Assembly: GCF_007995095.1 (NCBI RefSeq)
Contig: NZ_VOPY01000001.1
Span: 831,001 to 895,000, forward strand
From: Flavisphingopyxis soli
Lineage (GTDB): Bacteria; Pseudomonadota; Alphaproteobacteria; Sphingomonadales; Sphingomonadaceae
DNA: 64,000 nt
Direction of reading: 5' to 3'
Shown here: positions 9,899-19,912 of the stretch, in pieces
How positions within the stretch are numbered: position 1 is the stretch's first letter
How the letters are laid out: every line of letters begins with the position of its first letter
Translations under genes and position numbers: made by a program
Notes under the pieces: generated by a model
What the model was told of the DNA's origin: nothing
Seen by the model: the letters and a program-made list of their open reading frames with translations, nothing else
Databases searched by the model: none

Positions 9899-12141
9899 TC
9901 GGCAGATTCCTTTTTCGGCGGCAAATTATGCCCCATCAGTTGTAGCAAATCGGCAGCGGCTTCGACGATGTTGGTGCCGGGGCCATAGATGCCGGTGACG
10001 CCCGCCTTGCGCAATGCGGCGTAATCCTTGGGCGGGATGACGCCGCCGGCGAAGACCTTGATGTCGGCGCGGTCGGCGTCCTTGAGCAGCCGGATCAGCT
10101 CGGGGATCAGCGTCATGTGTCCCGCCGCGAGGCTCGAACAGCCGATCGCATCGACGTCGCGGGCGAGCGCGAGGTCGCGGGCTTCCTCCGGCGTCTGGAA
10201 CAGCGGGCCGGGGACGATGTCGAAGCCCATGTCGGCAAAGGCCGAGGCGACGACATTGGCGCCGCGGTCGTGGCCGTCCTGGCCGAGTTTCGCGATCATC
10301 ACGCGCGGCGGGCGGCCGCGCCGGTCGGCGATGGCGGCGACCGCATCGACGATCCGCGCGAAATCGGCGTCGCCTTCATACGCCTTGCCGTAGATGCCGG
10401 TAACGGGGACGGGGACGGTGTCGTAGCGGCCGAAGGCAGCCTCCATCGCCGCCGACATCTCGCCGAGCGTGCAGCGCGCGCGGGCGGCTTCGACACACAA
10501 AGCGAGGAGGTTGGTTTCGATTCCTCCGGGTTGCGCGTCGCCCAAATCCCGCTCGGGCTGAGCCTGTCGAAGCCCCTGCGCTGACGGCCCTTCGACAGGC
10601 TCAGGGCGAGCGGAAAGGGGGGCGTGCTTTGCTCCAAGCGTGATCGCCTTCAGCGCCGCCTGCGCCTGGCCCTCATCGCGCTCGGCGCGCGTCTGTTCGA
10701 GCCGCCGGATCTGGTCGGCGCGGACCTTGGCATTGTCGATGTCGAGCGTGTCCATGTCGGCCTCTTCGCCGAGCCGGTATTTGTTGACCCCGACGATCAC
10801 CGCGTCGCCCTTGTCGACCGCCGCCTGTTTCGCCGCGGCGGCTTCCTCGATGCGCTGCTTGGGCATGCCGCTCTCGACCGCGTGGACCATGCCGCCAAGG
10901 CCCTCGACCTCCTCGATCAGCGCCCAGGCCTCGTCGGCAAGCGCCTTGGTCAGCGCCTCGACATAGTAACTGCCGCCGAGCGGATCGACGACGTTGGTCA
11001 TGCCCGTCTCTTCGGCGAGGATCAGCTGCGTGTTGCGCGCGATCCTTGCGGAAAAATCGGTCGGCAGCGCGACCGCCTCGTCGAGGCTGTTGGTGTGGAG
11101 CGACTGCGTCCCGCCAAAGGTCGCCGCCATTGCCTCGATCGTCGTGCGGATGACGTTGTTGTACGGGTCCTGCTCGGTCAGCGACACGCCGCTGGTCTGG
11201 CAGTGTGTGCGCAGCATCTGGCTGCGCGCATTCCCGCCGAATCCGGCGATGATCTTCGACCAGAGCGTGCGCGCCGCGCGCAGCTTGGCGACCTCCATGA
11301 AGAAGTTCATGCCGATGCCGAAAAAGAAGCTCAATCGCCCGGCAAAGGCGTCGATATCGAGCCCGCGCTCCTGCGCCGCGCGGACGTACGCCATGCCGTC
11401 GGCGAGCGTGAAGGCGAGCTCCTGCACCGCCGTCGCCCCGGCTTCGTGCATGTGATAGCCCGAAATCGAGATCGAATTGAAACGCGGCATGTGCTCGGAC
11501 GTGTAGGCGATGATGTCGGCCACGATCCGCATGCTGGGTTCGGGCGGATAGATATATGTGTTGCGGACCATGAACTCCTTCAGGATGTCGTTCTGGATCG
11601 TGCCCGAAAGCCGGTCCTGCGAAACCCCCTGTTCCTCGGCGGCGACGATGTAGAAGGCGAGGCACGGCAGCACCGCGCCGTTCATCGTCATGCTGACGCT
11701 CATCGTGTCGAGCGGAATGCCGTCGAACAGGATCTTCATGTCGGCGAGCGTGTCGATCGCGACCCCCGCCTTGCCGACATCGCCGACGACGCGGGGATGG
11801 TCGCTGTCGTAACCGCGGTGCGTCGCGAGATCGAACGCGATGCTCAGCCCCTTCTGCCCCGCGGCCAGGTTACGGCGATAGAAGGCGTTCGACTCCTCGG
11901 CGGTCGAAAAGCCGGCGTACTGCCGGATCGTCCACGGCCGCCCGGCATACATGCTCGCCTTCACGCCGCGCGTATAGGGCGCGAAACCGGGCATCCCGGG
12001 GTCGATATTCTCGGTGTCGGCGGCGCTGTAGAGCGGCTTGACCGCGATCCCCTCGGGCGTCTGCCAGGTCAGGTCGCGGCCCTTCACCTCGCTGTCGGCA
12101 AGCGCGGTCCAGTCGGAGAGGGTGGGGGTTTTTTCGGTCAT
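9895..12141 (-). CDS. Methylmalonyl-CoA mutase, B12-dependent
   Basis: A 748-residue single-chain mutase that rearranges (R)-methylmalonyl-CoA to succinyl-CoA. The N-terminal TIM barrel binds the CoA ester ([38 protein letters not shown]). The C-terminal Rossmann-like domain binds adenosylcobalamin through DxHxxG, seen as GQDGHDRG with His624 as cobalt ligand. Residues ~510-531, in the linker between the domains, are encoded by an inserted palindromic repeat. It starts the second transcriptional block of the pathway, with bioB overlapping its 3' end by four bases. Confidence 0.96.
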   Translation of the reverse strand: MTEKTPTLSDWTALADSEVKGRDLTWQTPEGIAVKPLYSAADTENIDPGMPGFAPYTRGVKASMYAGRPWTIRQYAGFSTAEESNAFYRRNLAAGQKGLSIAFDLATHRGYDSDHPRVVGDVGKAGVAIDTLADMKILFDGIPLDTMSVSMTMNGAVLPCLAFYIVAAEEQGVSQDRLSGTIQNDILKEFMVRNTYIYPPEPSMRIVADIIAYTSEHMPRFNSISISGYHMHEAGATAVQELAFTLADGMAYVRAAQERGLDIDAFAGRLSFFFGIGMNFFMEVAKLRAARTLWSKIIAGFGGNARSQMLRTHCQTSGVSLTEQDPYNNVIRTTIEAMAATFGGTQSLHTNSLDEAVALPTDFSARIARNTQLILAEETGMTNVVDPLGGSYYVEALTKALADEAWALIEEVEGLGGMVHAVESGMPKQRIEEAAAAKQAAVDKGDAVIVGVNKYRLGEEADMDTLDIDNAKVRADQIRRLEQTRAERDEGQAQAALKAITLGAKHAPLSARPEPVEGPSAQGLRQAQPERDLGDAQPGGIETNLLALCVEAARARCTLGEMSAAMEAAFGRYDTVPVPVTGIYGKAYEGDADFARIVDAVAAIADRRGRPPRVMIAKLGQDGHDRGANVVASAFADMGFDIVPGPLFQTPEEARDLALARDVDAIGCSSLAAGHMTLIPELIRLLKDADRADIKVFAGGVIPPKDYAALRKAGVTGIYGPGTNIVEAAADLLQLMGHNLPPKKESAE
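10549..10613. repeat. Palindromic element inserted in frame in the mutase gene
   Basis: The same element as in pccA with arm order reversed: 10,549-10,572 and 10,590-10,613, matching at 22 of 24 positions around a 17-bp centre. On the coding strand it gives ARPEPVEG, a short linker and LRQAQPER. The LRQAQPER arm is read in the same frame as in pccA, while the other arm is read in a different frame. It lies in the inter-domain linker, away from active-site residues. Confidence 0.85.
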
Positions 12142-12304
12142 GCGATCACTCTCCTCACCCCTGCAAAGGGGAGAGGATACGCAGCCTTGGCCGATAGGCC
12201 TAGGCGAAGTTGGAGAGGGGGGCGGATGAGCGAGAGGCCGATACCCCTCTCCCAGCTGCGACTAGGCGGCGGAGCCGCCAAGTCTGCGCAACCAGTGACC
12301 GCAC
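12142..12304. other. Gene-free stretch with hairpins upstream of the mutase gene
   Basis: No gene is seen. Short inverted repeats are visible: CTCTCC...CCCCT facing AGGGG...AGAG at 12,148-12,176; GGAGAGGGG at 12,210-12,218 facing CCCCTCTCC at 12,244-12,252; and GGCGGC-GGA-GCCGCC near 12,265-12,279. They look like fragments of intergenic repeat elements and may also hold the mutase promoter, which I cannot place. Confidence 0.4.
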
Positions 12305-12364
12305 CTCGGGTCGACGATGCCCCCGGCATCGTCGAAAAATACCCGGGGAGTATTTTGACCCGAG
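12305..12364. repeat. 60-bp element able to fold as a three-way junction
   Basis: An outer 8-bp stem (CTCGGGTC 12,305-12,312 with GACCCGAG 12,357-12,364) encloses two perfect hairpins. The first has 9-bp arms (GACGATGCC/GGCATCGTC, 12,313-12,333). The second has 7-bp arms (AAAATAC/GTATTTT, 12,336-12,356). It lies between the epimerase and mutase genes. It resembles a mobile palindromic unit rather than a terminator. Confidence 0.65.
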
Positions 12365-12412
12365 ATGCGATCACTCCCCTCAAGAGGGGCGAGGGAGCAG
12401 GCGCGCAATCCA

Positions 12413-12823
12413 TCATTTCGGCGTTTCCATGATTTCCGTCAACACGCCGCCCATGTCGCGCGGGTGGAGGAAGAAGATCGGGGTGCCGTGCGCGCCGATC
12501 CGCGTGGGGCCGAGGATGCGCATGCCCTCTCCCTCGAACTCGGCGCGCGCTTGCGTGATATCGGGGACTTCGAAACACAGATGATGCTGTCCGCCCGCCG
12601 GGTTCTTGGCGATGAACCCCGCGATCGGGCTATCGGCACCGAGCGGTTCGATCAGCTCGATCTGGCAATTCGGCGTATCGACGAAGCACACTTTCACCCC
12701 CTGTTCGGGCATGTCGAAGGGCTCGTGGATCGTCGTCGCGCCCATGACATCGCGCCAGAAGGCGATGCTGTCGGGGATCGACGGCGTTGCGACACCGATA
12801 TGGTTGAGACGGCCGAGTTTCAT
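12413..12823 (-). CDS. mce: Methylmalonyl-CoA epimerase
   Basis: A 136-residue vicinal-oxygen-chelate (glyoxalase-fold) enzyme interconverting (S)- and (R)-methylmalonyl-CoA, linking the carboxylase product to the mutase. Metal ligands are visible: His8 (LNHIGVAT), the second-half His in GQHHLCFEV, and the C-terminal Glu in LTEIME. Two beta-alpha-beta-beta-beta modules fit the length. Its start overlaps the 3' end of the small membrane gene upstream by four bases. Confidence 0.94.
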   Translation of the reverse strand: MKLGRLNHIGVATPSIPDSIAFWRDVMGATTIHEPFDMPEQGVKVCFVDTPNCQIELIEPLGADSPIAGFIAKNPAGGQHHLCFEVPDITQARAEFEGEGMRILGPTRIGAHGTPIFFLHPRDMGGVLTEIMETPK

Positions 12824-13116
12824 AGGTCTATCTTTGTTATAGCTAAGACGATTACGGGAGCGAAAATTAGAAGTGGCGTAAGGAAAACGTTATTAAGAAT
12901 TGCACGGCGACGCTCTTTCATGACCTGCTCGTGCTTATCTTCGTAAGCCCATGGATTTTCGGTGTAGTTGGTGATCCATCCGTCTTTGACGATATCATCT
13001 TTAGCTTCCCAACGTGTCCGCTCCGTCCTGTAGGCGCGTACGCTTTGCCAGACTGCGGAGATTAGCAAGACTAAGCTGATCCCGATTTGCCATTCGTCAA
13101 AGGGGGATATTGTCAT
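12820..13116 (-). CDS. Small two-helix membrane protein between pccB and mce
   Basis: A 98-residue protein with hydrophobic helices at about residues 10-25 and 75-93. A charged middle carries aromatic residues ([18 protein letters not shown]). It is overlapped by 20 bases by pccB upstream and by four bases by mce downstream. It is clearly AT-richer than its neighbours. I do not recognise it. Like the 79-residue protein beside bioB, it is a membrane gene wedged into the propionyl-CoA cluster. Confidence 0.75.
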   Translation of the reverse strand: MTISPFDEWQIGISLVLLISAVWQSVRAYRTERTRWEAKDDIVKDGWITNYTENPWAYEDKHEQVMKERRRAILNNVFLTPLLIFAPVIVLAITKIDL

Positions 13117-14629
13117 GCTTCTTCCACGGATTTTCCAACTGCTTGTTGCGCAATTTCCTTAGCCCCAGCGCCACGCGCCGTCTTGTCGAGTGCGGCACGA
13201 TGACCTCGTCGATAAATCCCTTGCTCGCCGCGACGAAGGGGTTGGCGAAGCGGTCTTCGTATTCCTTCGTTTTTTCGGCGATCTTCTCCGCATTGCCCGC
13301 GTCTGATCTGAAGATGATCTCGACCGCGCCCTTGGCTCCCATCACCGCGATTTCGGCGGTCGGCCAGGCGTAGTTTAGGTCGCCGCGCAGATGCTTGCTC
13401 GCCATCACGTCGTACGCGCCGCCATAGGCCTTGCGCGTGATGACGGTGATCTTGGGCACGGTCGCCTCGGCATAGGCGAACAGCAATTTGGCGCCATGCT
13501 TGATGATGCCGCCAAGCTCCTGGCTGGTGCCGGGCAGGAATCCCGGGACATCGACGAAGGTCAGGATCGGGATCTCGAACGCGTCGCAGAAGCGCACGAA
13601 CCGCGCCGCCTTCTTCGACGAATTGATGTCGAGACAGCCCGCGAGGACCATCGGCTGGTTGGCGACGACGCCGACCGTGCGCCCCTCGATGCGGCCGAAA
13701 CCGACGATGATGTTGCCCGCATGCGCCGGCTGGATTTCGAAGAAATCGCCCTCGTCGAGCGTCTTCCTGATCACCTCGTGCATGTCGTACGGCTGGTTGG
13801 CGTTATCGGGGATCAGCGTGTCGAGGCCCATTTCAAGCCGATCCCACGGATCGTCGGTCGGGCGCTCGGGGACCTCTGAGCGGTTGCTCTCGGGCAAATA
13901 ATCGAAGAAGTCGCGCGCCGCGAGCAGCGCCTCGATATCGTTCTCGAACGCGACATCGGCGACGCCCGACTTGGTCGTGTGCGTCACCGCACCGCCCAGT
14001 TCCTCCTGCGTCACGACCTCGTTGGTCACCGTTTTCACCACATCGGGGCCGGTGACGAACATGTAGCTCGAATCCTTCACCATGAAGATGAAGTCGGTCA
14101 TCGCGGGGCTGTAGACCGCGCCGCCCGCGCACGGGCCCATGATCAGGCTCAATTGCGGGATCACGCCCGACGCGAGCACGTTGCGCTGGAACACCTCGGC
14201 ATAGCCGCCTAGCGACGCAACGCCCTCCTGGATGCGCGCGCCGCCGCTGTCGTTGAGGCCGATGACCGGCGCACCGACCTTCATCGCATTGTCCATCACC
14301 TTGCAGATTTTTGTCGCATGGCGTTCGCTCAATGAACCGCCGAAGACGGTGAAATCCTGCGAATAGACATAGACGAGCCGGCCGTTGATCGTGCCCGATC
14401 CGGTGACGACGCCGTCGCCGGGGATTTTCTGCGTTTCCATCCCGAAATCGACGCAATTGTGCTCGACGTACATGTCGAGCTCCTCGAAGCTGCCTTCGTC
14501 GAGCAGCACCGCGAGCCGTTCGCGCGCGGTCAGCTTGCCCTTGGCGTGCTGCGCGTCGATGCGTTTCTGCCCGCCGCCCATCCGTGCGGCGGCGCGCTTC
14601 GCCTCGAGCCGGTCGATGATGTCGTTCAT
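13097..14629 (-). CDS. pccB: Propionyl-CoA carboxylase beta subunit (carboxyltransferase)
   Basis: A 510-residue carboxyltransferase with the two crotonase-like halves typical of the family. It transfers CO2 from biotin on PccA to propionyl-CoA. The first oxyanion region is seen in [20 protein letters not shown] and [12 protein letters not shown]. The second is seen in [24 protein letters not shown] and the conserved stretch [15 protein letters not shown]. Length is normal. It is the first gene of the cluster; its 3' end overlaps the small membrane gene by 20 bases. Confidence 0.96.
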   Translation of the reverse strand: MNDIIDRLEAKRAAARMGGGQKRIDAQHAKGKLTARERLAVLLDEGSFEELDMYVEHNCVDFGMETQKIPGDGVVTGSGTINGRLVYVYSQDFTVFGGSLSERHATKICKVMDNAMKVGAPVIGLNDSGGARIQEGVASLGGYAEVFQRNVLASGVIPQLSLIMGPCAGGAVYSPAMTDFIFMVKDSSYMFVTGPDVVKTVTNEVVTQEELGGAVTHTTKSGVADVAFENDIEALLAARDFFDYLPESNRSEVPERPTDDPWDRLEMGLDTLIPDNANQPYDMHEVIRKTLDEGDFFEIQPAHAGNIIVGFGRIEGRTVGVVANQPMVLAGCLDINSSKKAARFVRFCDAFEIPILTFVDVPGFLPGTSQELGGIIKHGAKLLFAYAEATVPKITVITRKAYGGAYDVMASKHLRGDLNYAWPTAEIAVMGAKGAVEIIFRSDAGNAEKIAEKTKEYEDRFANPFVAASKGFIDEVIVPHSTRRRVALGLRKLRNKQLENPWKKHDNIPL

Positions 14630-14668
14630 AGTATCCCCTTTGCGCGCCCGCTAAAGCGCATCGCGCGG

Positions 14669-15091
14669 CTATTGGTCAATGGTCACCGTGCCGGGATGGT
14701 GGCGGTCGAGGTGGCGCGTGACGATCTTCAGATTGCGGCTGTTCGAACGGAAGGCGAAATCGAACACGTCGCCGACCAGCGGGACGAAGCCGAGCACGGT
14801 ATCGATGCCGAGATTGCCCGCCATACGCGCGAGCTTCCATTTCGGCAGGCCGAGATTGCGCGCTTCCCAGATGAGGTAGGCGCCCATCGCGCCGGTGATC
14901 AGGTCGCCGACGACCGGGATCAGGCCGACGACGGCGTCGAGGCCGATCGGGCGGCCGAGCCCGGGGATGACGATGCTGCGCTCAAGGATCATTTCAAGCG
15001 CCTCGATGCGCTTGCGGATCGCCTTGGGGTCGCGCGTATCGACGTTGAGTGCGGCGGCGAGCGAATCGAGCCGGTTGTCTGGTTCACGCAT
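14669..15091 (-). CDS. DUF4112 domain protein
   Basis: A 140-residue protein with the glycine- and hydrophobic-rich DUF4112 pattern: IPGLGRPIGLDAVVGLIPVVGDLI followed by a similar second copy, LGIDTVLGFVPLVGDVFDFAFRSN. These suggest paired membrane-associated hairpins. Function is unknown in the family. It lies 18 bases upstream-to-downstream of the solute-binding lipoprotein gene and may be co-transcribed with it. Confidence 0.85.
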   Translation of the reverse strand: MREPDNRLDSLAAALNVDTRDPKAIRKRIEALEMILERSIVIPGLGRPIGLDAVVGLIPVVGDLITGAMGAYLIWEARNLGLPKWKLARMAGNLGIDTVLGFVPLVGDVFDFAFRSNSRNLKIVTRHLDRHHPGTVTIDQ

Positions 15092-15109
15092 GCTGGGATC
15101 TCCCGTTCT

Positions 15110-16579
15110 TCACTGCGGCCTGGGCGCCAGCTGGGCCAGCGAATGGCGCGCGCGGATGTTCCCACGATAGCCGTCGAGCCGCTGTGCGACCAGCGCCCAG
15201 CGCAACGGCGTGGCGATCGGCACATAGGGGACGAAGCCGGTCAGGTCGGCGTCGATCTCGGCGAGCAGCGCGTTGCGATCGACGATATCGGCGGTGGCAT
15301 CGGCGCGCGCGATCTTGGCCTCGATCTCGGCATCGCAGATGACATCGCCGTCGCACGACAGCCGGTGCGCGAGCCACAGCGGGTTATCCGACGGGGCGAC
15401 CTGGTCGATCAACCTGAGATCGGCGTCGGCGAACAAGGCGACGCGCTTCGCGACGAGCCCGATCGCGGCAAGGTCGGCCTCGATCGATGCGAACAGGATA
15501 CGCGAACCGGCACCGTCGGGCAGGGCGATGCGCACCGTGACCGGCGCTCCGCCCGCGGCGCGCCAGGCGGCGACCGTCCGGCGCGCCTCGATCCGCCGGT
15601 TGGCCATCGGCGAATCACTCCACAGCGGCAGGACCGGAGCGATGACCGGCGGCGTGTCGGCATAGCTCGGGCGCAGCGCCAGCTGCGGCTGCCAGCCCTC
15701 GATGCCGAAGGCGCCGACGATCGCGTCGCGGTCGATTGCCTTGGCGATTGCAGAGCGGTTCTGGCTCGCGGCGAAAAACCCGCGCTCGTTGACGAAGGCG
15801 AGGCCGAACAGGCCGTGCGCGGGATCGATGATCAGCTGCTTGGTATCGATGCCCGAGGCGAGGACGTAGGGAAAATCCTGGTAACGCCCGCCCAGCACCG
15901 CATCGGCGGCGCCGAGGCCGAAGCGCGCGAGTGCGGTATCGGGCGCGTTGATCGCAACGTCGATCAGCGCGACGGGGGGAAGGTCGTCTTCGCTCGCGGA
16001 CGCGCCCAACCTCTCGGGCGCCCACGACAGCAACCAGTGGCCGCCGACCGCGGTCGCGCGCATCGGTCCCCAGCCACGGCGCTTGGACGCGATCGCGAAT
16101 TCGGGCTGGGCGAGCAGGTCGAGCAGGTCCGATTCGGGCTGGCCCAGCCGGATCTCGATGACGTTGTCGGTCATCGCGCGAATCGATTCGATCGCGAATA
16201 CCTCGCCCGACAGGCGGTTGCGGCTGGCCTTGGCGATGCGCCGGGTCAGGATATTCGCGACGTCCTTGGCGGTCACCTCGCGACCGTCGTTCCAGTGCGC
16301 TGGACCGATGCGAAAGATGTAGCTCAGCCCGTCGTTGGTGACGGTCCACGCCTCGGCCAGCCCCTGTTCGATCTTGCCGTCGGAATCGTATCCGACCAGT
16401 CCCTGCGACAGTGCGGGCAGCAGCAATCGGTCGCCATCGTCGAGCCGGTCGGTCGTCGGATCGGCGATCCTGAGCGATCCGCCGATCAGCGCGACCTGCG
16501 CGGCATCCTCGCTCGACGGCGCGCTGCAGCTGGCCAGCGCAACGCCGAGGGCAAGAAAGGGGGCAAGGGATGCGCGCAT
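15110..16579 (-). CDS. Solute-binding lipoprotein, peptide/nickel ABC type (SBP family 5)
   Basis: A 489-residue extracellular solute-binding protein. ATG 16,579 gives a lipoprotein signal ending LASC (Cys ~18). The family 5 signature appears as YIFRIGPAHWNDGREVTAKDVA, and the two-lobe fold fits the length. No permease or ATPase of the Opp/Dpp type is adjacent, so it is an orphan here; some such proteins act as peptide receptors for transporters encoded elsewhere. The frame extends upstream but without a credible start. Confidence 0.85.
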   Translation of the reverse strand: MRASLAPFLALGVALASCSAPSSEDAAQVALIGGSLRIADPTTDRLDDGDRLLLPALSQGLVGYDSDGKIEQGLAEAWTVTNDGLSYIFRIGPAHWNDGREVTAKDVANILTRRIAKASRNRLSGEVFAIESIRAMTDNVIEIRLGQPESDLLDLLAQPEFAIASKRRGWGPMRATAVGGHWLLSWAPERLGASASEDDLPPVALIDVAINAPDTALARFGLGAADAVLGGRYQDFPYVLASGIDTKQLIIDPAHGLFGLAFVNERGFFAASQNRSAIAKAIDRDAIVGAFGIEGWQPQLALRPSYADTPPVIAPVLPLWSDSPMANRRIEARRTVAAWRAAGGAPVTVRIALPDGAGSRILFASIEADLAAIGLVAKRVALFADADLRLIDQVAPSDNPLWLAHRLSCDGDVICDAEIEAKIARADATADIVDRNALLAEIDADLTGFVPYVPIATPLRWALVAQRLDGYRGNIRARHSLAQLAPRPQ

Positions 16580-16641
16580 AAGCGGGCGATACACATTCGT
16601 AGGCGGCGGCGCACTAGCGAAGCATGAAGGCGCGGGTGCGC

Positions 16642-17580
16642 TCATGGCCCCGGCGTCGCGGCGCCTGTGCCCGCCGCAATATGGCGCGGCCGCATTGCGA
16701 CCAAGAGCGGTCGCTCGACGCAGAGATAGGCGATCACCCCGGCACCAAGACCGGCAATTGCCAGCGCAGGCCATGGCAGGCGTCCGGCGAGGAGCAGGAT
16801 CGGGACATAATGGAACAGGTAGATCGAATAGCTTGCGTCGCCGACGAAATGCAGCACGCGAACGTCGGCGATCCGGTTCTTCTGCTCATAGGCGATCATT
16901 CCCGCCATCGTCATCGCCAGCGGCAGGCCCGCCGAGAACGGCCTGACTTCTCCGCTGTCGGGCAGGAACACGCAAAATATGAACAGGAGCAGGCCGGTCG
17001 GCGCGAGCCAGGTCGGCAAGGTCCGTCCTGCCACCACCCACGAGCCGATCGCGACGCCGAACAGGAACTCCAGCAGGAGCGGATGCGTCGCATCGTTGAG
17101 GACCGGGATCGCCGGCCGCCCGATGACGAAGCCATAGGCCACCAGCGCCAGCAGCAAGATCGGCAGGAGCACCGGTCGGCGCAGCCAGAGCGTCAGGCCG
17201 AACAGCAGGTAAAAGATCGCTTCGAAGACGAGCGTCCACCCCACGCCCCATGATACGATCCCGTAGCCGGTCTCGAGATCATAGGGGATCAGCAGTGCCG
17301 AGGAGAGCCAGTCGAGCGGATCGCCGCGACCGACCCCCGCGAGCCATACGACGAACAGGGCGACCCACCAGATCGGCAGGACCCGTTTGGCGCGCTTGGT
17401 GAGAAATTTCGCCACGCCGATATCGCGACCCGATGTCGAAACGACCATGACGAAGCCCGAAATGACGAAGAACAGGTCGACGCCATAGCCCAGCACATGC
17501 TCGTAGGGCGGATGCGCGGCGTGTTTGAACACGACCGCCGTCGCCGCCAGACCGCGCAGATATTGGACGCTCTTGTACAT
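16642..17580 (-). CDS. Membrane acyltransferase, OafA/ExoZ family (acyltransferase 3)
   Basis: A 312-residue multi-pass membrane protein. The N-terminal motif QYLRGLAATAVVFKHA has the Arg and His characteristic of acyltransferase 3 enzymes that O-acylate surface polysaccharides. It is followed by YGVDLFFVISGFVM and about ten hydrophobic helices. No polysaccharide genes adjoin it, so the acceptor is unknown. Confidence 0.9.
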   Translation of the reverse strand: MYKSVQYLRGLAATAVVFKHAAHPPYEHVLGYGVDLFFVISGFVMVVSTSGRDIGVAKFLTKRAKRVLPIWWVALFVVWLAGVGRGDPLDWLSSALLIPYDLETGYGIVSWGVGWTLVFEAIFYLLFGLTLWLRRPVLLPILLLALVAYGFVIGRPAIPVLNDATHPLLLEFLFGVAIGSWVVAGRTLPTWLAPTGLLLFIFCVFLPDSGEVRPFSAGLPLAMTMAGMIAYEQKNRIADVRVLHFVGDASYSIYLFHYVPILLLAGRLPWPALAIAGLGAGVIAYLCVERPLLVAMRPRHIAAGTGAATPGP

Positions 17581-17688
17581 GGTTCGTGCCGCGTCCCGAT
17601 GCGAGGTTCGTCCGGTACCGCGGACAGGGGGAGGTCTTGCCTAGGCGCTTATGCGGGAGGTCGACAATCCTGTTCGCCAGACGAGGAC

Positions 17689-17805
17689 ACCCCTTCGGGC
17701 GCTTTGCTCCCTGTGGGAGTTTTCAAAAACAGTCCCCCGGACAGGATTCACACCCCTTCGGTCGCTGCGCTCCCTTCGCGAGTTTTGAAATCCTGTCCCC
17801 CGGAC
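17689..17805 (-). repeat. Two tandem repeat units after tRNA-Leu
   Basis: Two 54-bp units (17,752-17,805 next to the tRNA, and 17,689-17,742). Read on the minus strand, each begins GTCCGGGGGAC, continues through an A/T-rich run with TTTTGAAA or TTTCAAAA, and ends CCGAAGGGGT. The opening GTCCGGGGGAC is identical to that of the two units after tRNA-Tyr, but the remainder differs in sequence. Confidence 0.7.
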
Positions 17806-17819
17806 AGGATTTCAAAACT
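17781..17819 (-). terminator. Perfect hairpin abutting the CCA of tRNA-Leu
   Basis: A perfect inverted repeat with 18-base arms (17,781-17,798 and 17,802-17,819) and a three-base loop begins at the last base of tRNA-Leu. Its position and loop core match the hairpin after tRNA-Tyr. Termination or 3'-end processing are the likely roles; no clear T-run follows. Confidence 0.6.
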
Positions 17820-17904
17820 GGTGCGGGCGGCGGGACTTGAACCCGCACTTCCAGTTGGAAAACGGATTTTAAGTCCGCTGCGTCTACCATTCCGCCACGC
17901 CCGC
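17819..17904 (-). tRNA. tRNA-Leu (TAA)
   Basis: An 86-nt class II tRNA on the minus strand with encoded CCA (complement of 17,819-17,821). Acceptor GCGGGCG pairs with CGCCCGC. The anticodon is TAA within ACTTAAAAT, with a long variable arm and T-loop GGTTCAAGTCC. Confidence 0.97.
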
Positions 17905-17996
17905 GCGCCGGGCCAGCAAAGCCGGATCGCGCGGCGCGGGTCAAGTCCCTCATGGGGGCTGTCATGCGGCCCGGCCAATCCCTATGTAGCATCGTC

Positions 17997-18965
17997 ATGA
18001 CCCAGCCAGCCCCCGACACCCCCGCAACCCCCGCGCTCGCCATATCCGGTCTCGCCAAAACCTATGCCAGCGGCGTTGTCGCGCTGCACGCGGTCGACCT
18101 GACCGTCGCGCGCGGGGAGATTTTCGCGCTGCTCGGCCCCAATGGCGCGGGCAAGACGACACTGATCAATGCGGTCTGCGGGATCGTCACACCGTCGGGG
18201 GGCAGCGCGCACGCGCTCGGCCACGACACCCGCACCGACTATCGTTCCGCCCGCCGCCTGATCGGGCTGGTGCCGCAGGAACTGCACACCGACGCGTTCG
18301 AGACGGTCCTCGCGACCGTCAGCTTCAGTCGCAAGCTGTTCGGCCGGTCGCGCGACGATGCATTCATCGAGAAACTGCTCCGCGACCTGACCCTGTGGGA
18401 CAAGCGCGATGCCAAGATCATGGAGCTGTCGGGCGGCATGAAGCGCCGCGTGATGATCGCCAAGGCGCTCTCCCACGAACCCGAACTGCTGTTCCTCGAC
18501 GAGCCGACCGCCGGCGTCGACGTCGACCTGCGCCGCGACATGTGGGAAATGGTTCGGGGCTTGCGCGAACGTGGCGTCACCATCGTCCTCACCACGCATT
18601 ATATCGAGGAGGCCGAGGAGATGGCCGACCGCGTCGGCGTGATCGCCAAGGGGCGGCTGATCATCGTCGAGGAAACGCGGACATTGATGAAGAAGCTCGG
18701 GCGCAAGACGCTGACGCTCAACCTGGCCCAGCCGCTCGGCGCGATTCCCGAAGCGCTCGCCAACTGGAACCTCGCGCTTGCCGGCGATGGGCACGAATTG
18801 GTCTATGAATTCGACACCCAGGCCGAGGCGACCGGCGTGCCGTCGCTGCTGCGCGCGATGAGCGACCTCGATATCGGCTTCAAGGACCTCAACACCAAAC
18901 AGAGCAGCCTCGAGGATATCTTCGTCGATCTTGTCCACGAAAGCGCTGCGGAGAAGCACCCATGA
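17997..18965 (+). CDS. ABC-2 type exporter, ATP-binding subunit
   Basis: A 322-residue ATPase. Walker [10 protein letters not shown] (residues ~44-52), signature LSGGMKRR, Walker [13 protein letters not shown] and the H-loop [11 protein letters not shown] are all intact. The C-terminal ~90 residues form the extension seen in drug/antibiotic/Nod-factor exporter ATPases (CcmA/NodI-like). It is translationally coupled to the permease (ATGA at 18,962). The substrate is not predictable. Confidence 0.92.
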   Translation: MTQPAPDTPATPALAISGLAKTYASGVVALHAVDLTVARGEIFALLGPNGAGKTTLINAVCGIVTPSGGSAHALGHDTRTDYRSARRLIGLVPQELHTDAFETVLATVSFSRKLFGRSRDDAFIEKLLRDLTLWDKRDAKIMELSGGMKRRVMIAKALSHEPELLFLDEPTAGVDVDLRRDMWEMVRGLRERGVTIVLTTHYIEEAEEMADRVGVIAKGRLIIVEETRTLMKKLGRKTLTLNLAQPLGAIPEALANWNLALAGDGHELVYEFDTQAEATGVPSLLRAMSDLDIGFKDLNTKQSSLEDIFVDLVHESAAEKHP

Positions 18966-19723
18966 ACCTGCTCGGCGTATGGGCGATCTATCGCTTCGAA
19001 ATGGCGCGCTTCGGTCGGACCTTCTGGACCAGCCTGGTCGTGCCCGTCATCACCACCAGCCTCTATTTCATCGTCTTCGGATCGGCGATCGGCAGCCGCA
19101 TGACCGAAATCGGCGGCGTGCCATACGGCGCGTTCATCGTGCCCGGGCTGATCCTGCTGTCGATGTTCACCGAAAGCATCGGCAACGCCAGTTTCGGCAT
19201 CTACATGCCCAAATGGGCGGGGACGATCTACGAAATCCTCTCGGCGCCGATCAGCCCGCTTGAGACCGTGATCGCCTATGTCGGCGCGGCGGCGACCAAA
19301 TCGGTCATCGTCGGGCTCGTCATCTTCGCCACCGCGCACCTGTTCGTCGACCTGCCCGTCGCGCATCCGTTTGCGATGTTCGCCTTCCTCATCCTGATGG
19401 CGGTGACCTTCTGCCTGTTCGGTTTCCTGATCGGCATCTGGGCGCAGAGTTTCGAGCAGTTGCAGGTCATCCCGCTGCTCGTCGTCTATCCGCTGACCTT
19501 TCTCGGCGGCGCGTTCTACTCGATCAAGATGCTCCCGCCGCTGTGGCAGACGGTGACGCTGTTCAACCCCGTCGTCTACTTGATCAGCGGCTTTCGCTGG
19601 ACCTTCTTCGGCAAGGGCGACGTGACGATGGCGGCGAGCATCGGCGCACTCGCGCTGTTCCTCGGCCTGTGCCTCGCCATCGTCATCTGGATGTTCCGGA
19701 CGGGATACCGGCTGAAAAGCTGA
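18962..19723 (+). CDS. ABC-2 type exporter, permease subunit
   Basis: A 253-residue integral membrane protein with about six hydrophobic helices and the ABC-2 signature region ([20 protein letters not shown] preceding [12 protein letters not shown]). It is paired with the upstream ATPase and starts within its stop codon. It resembles NodJ/YadH-type permeases exporting lipids, glycans or drugs. Confidence 0.92.
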   Translation: MNLLGVWAIYRFEMARFGRTFWTSLVVPVITTSLYFIVFGSAIGSRMTEIGGVPYGAFIVPGLILLSMFTESIGNASFGIYMPKWAGTIYEILSAPISPLETVIAYVGAAATKSVIVGLVIFATAHLFVDLPVAHPFAMFAFLILMAVTFCLFGFLIGIWAQSFEQLQVIPLLVVYPLTFLGGAFYSIKMLPPLWQTVTLFNPVVYLISGFRWTFFGKGDVTMAASIGALALFLGLCLAIVIWMFRTGYRLKS

Positions 19724-19751
19724 TGGCGGCCATCCGCCGCATCCCTCCACC

Positions 19752-19886
19752 CGTCATTGCGAGCGGCAGAGCCGCGCGGCAATCTCCCGCGAGGATGACT
19801 TAGCCCTACACGCAAGGTCGGTCTCGACGGCTAGGGTTTCAGCTTCGCTGAGATTGCGTCGTCGCCTTCGGCTCCTCGCAATGACG
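19752..19886. repeat. CGTCATTGCGAG palindromic repeat element
   Basis: A 135-bp element whose ends are inverted copies (CGTCATTGCGAG at 19,752 and CTCGCAATGACG ending 19,886). An internal pair is GCGGCAATCTC and GAGATTGCG. This type of dispersed, non-coding palindromic repeat is common in many proteobacterial genomes. It fills most of the gap between the convergent exporter and ihfB genes; no gene is seen in it. Confidence 0.75.
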
Positions 19887-19912
19887 CAAAGAATTCGACC
19901 GGGCGCGAAAGT

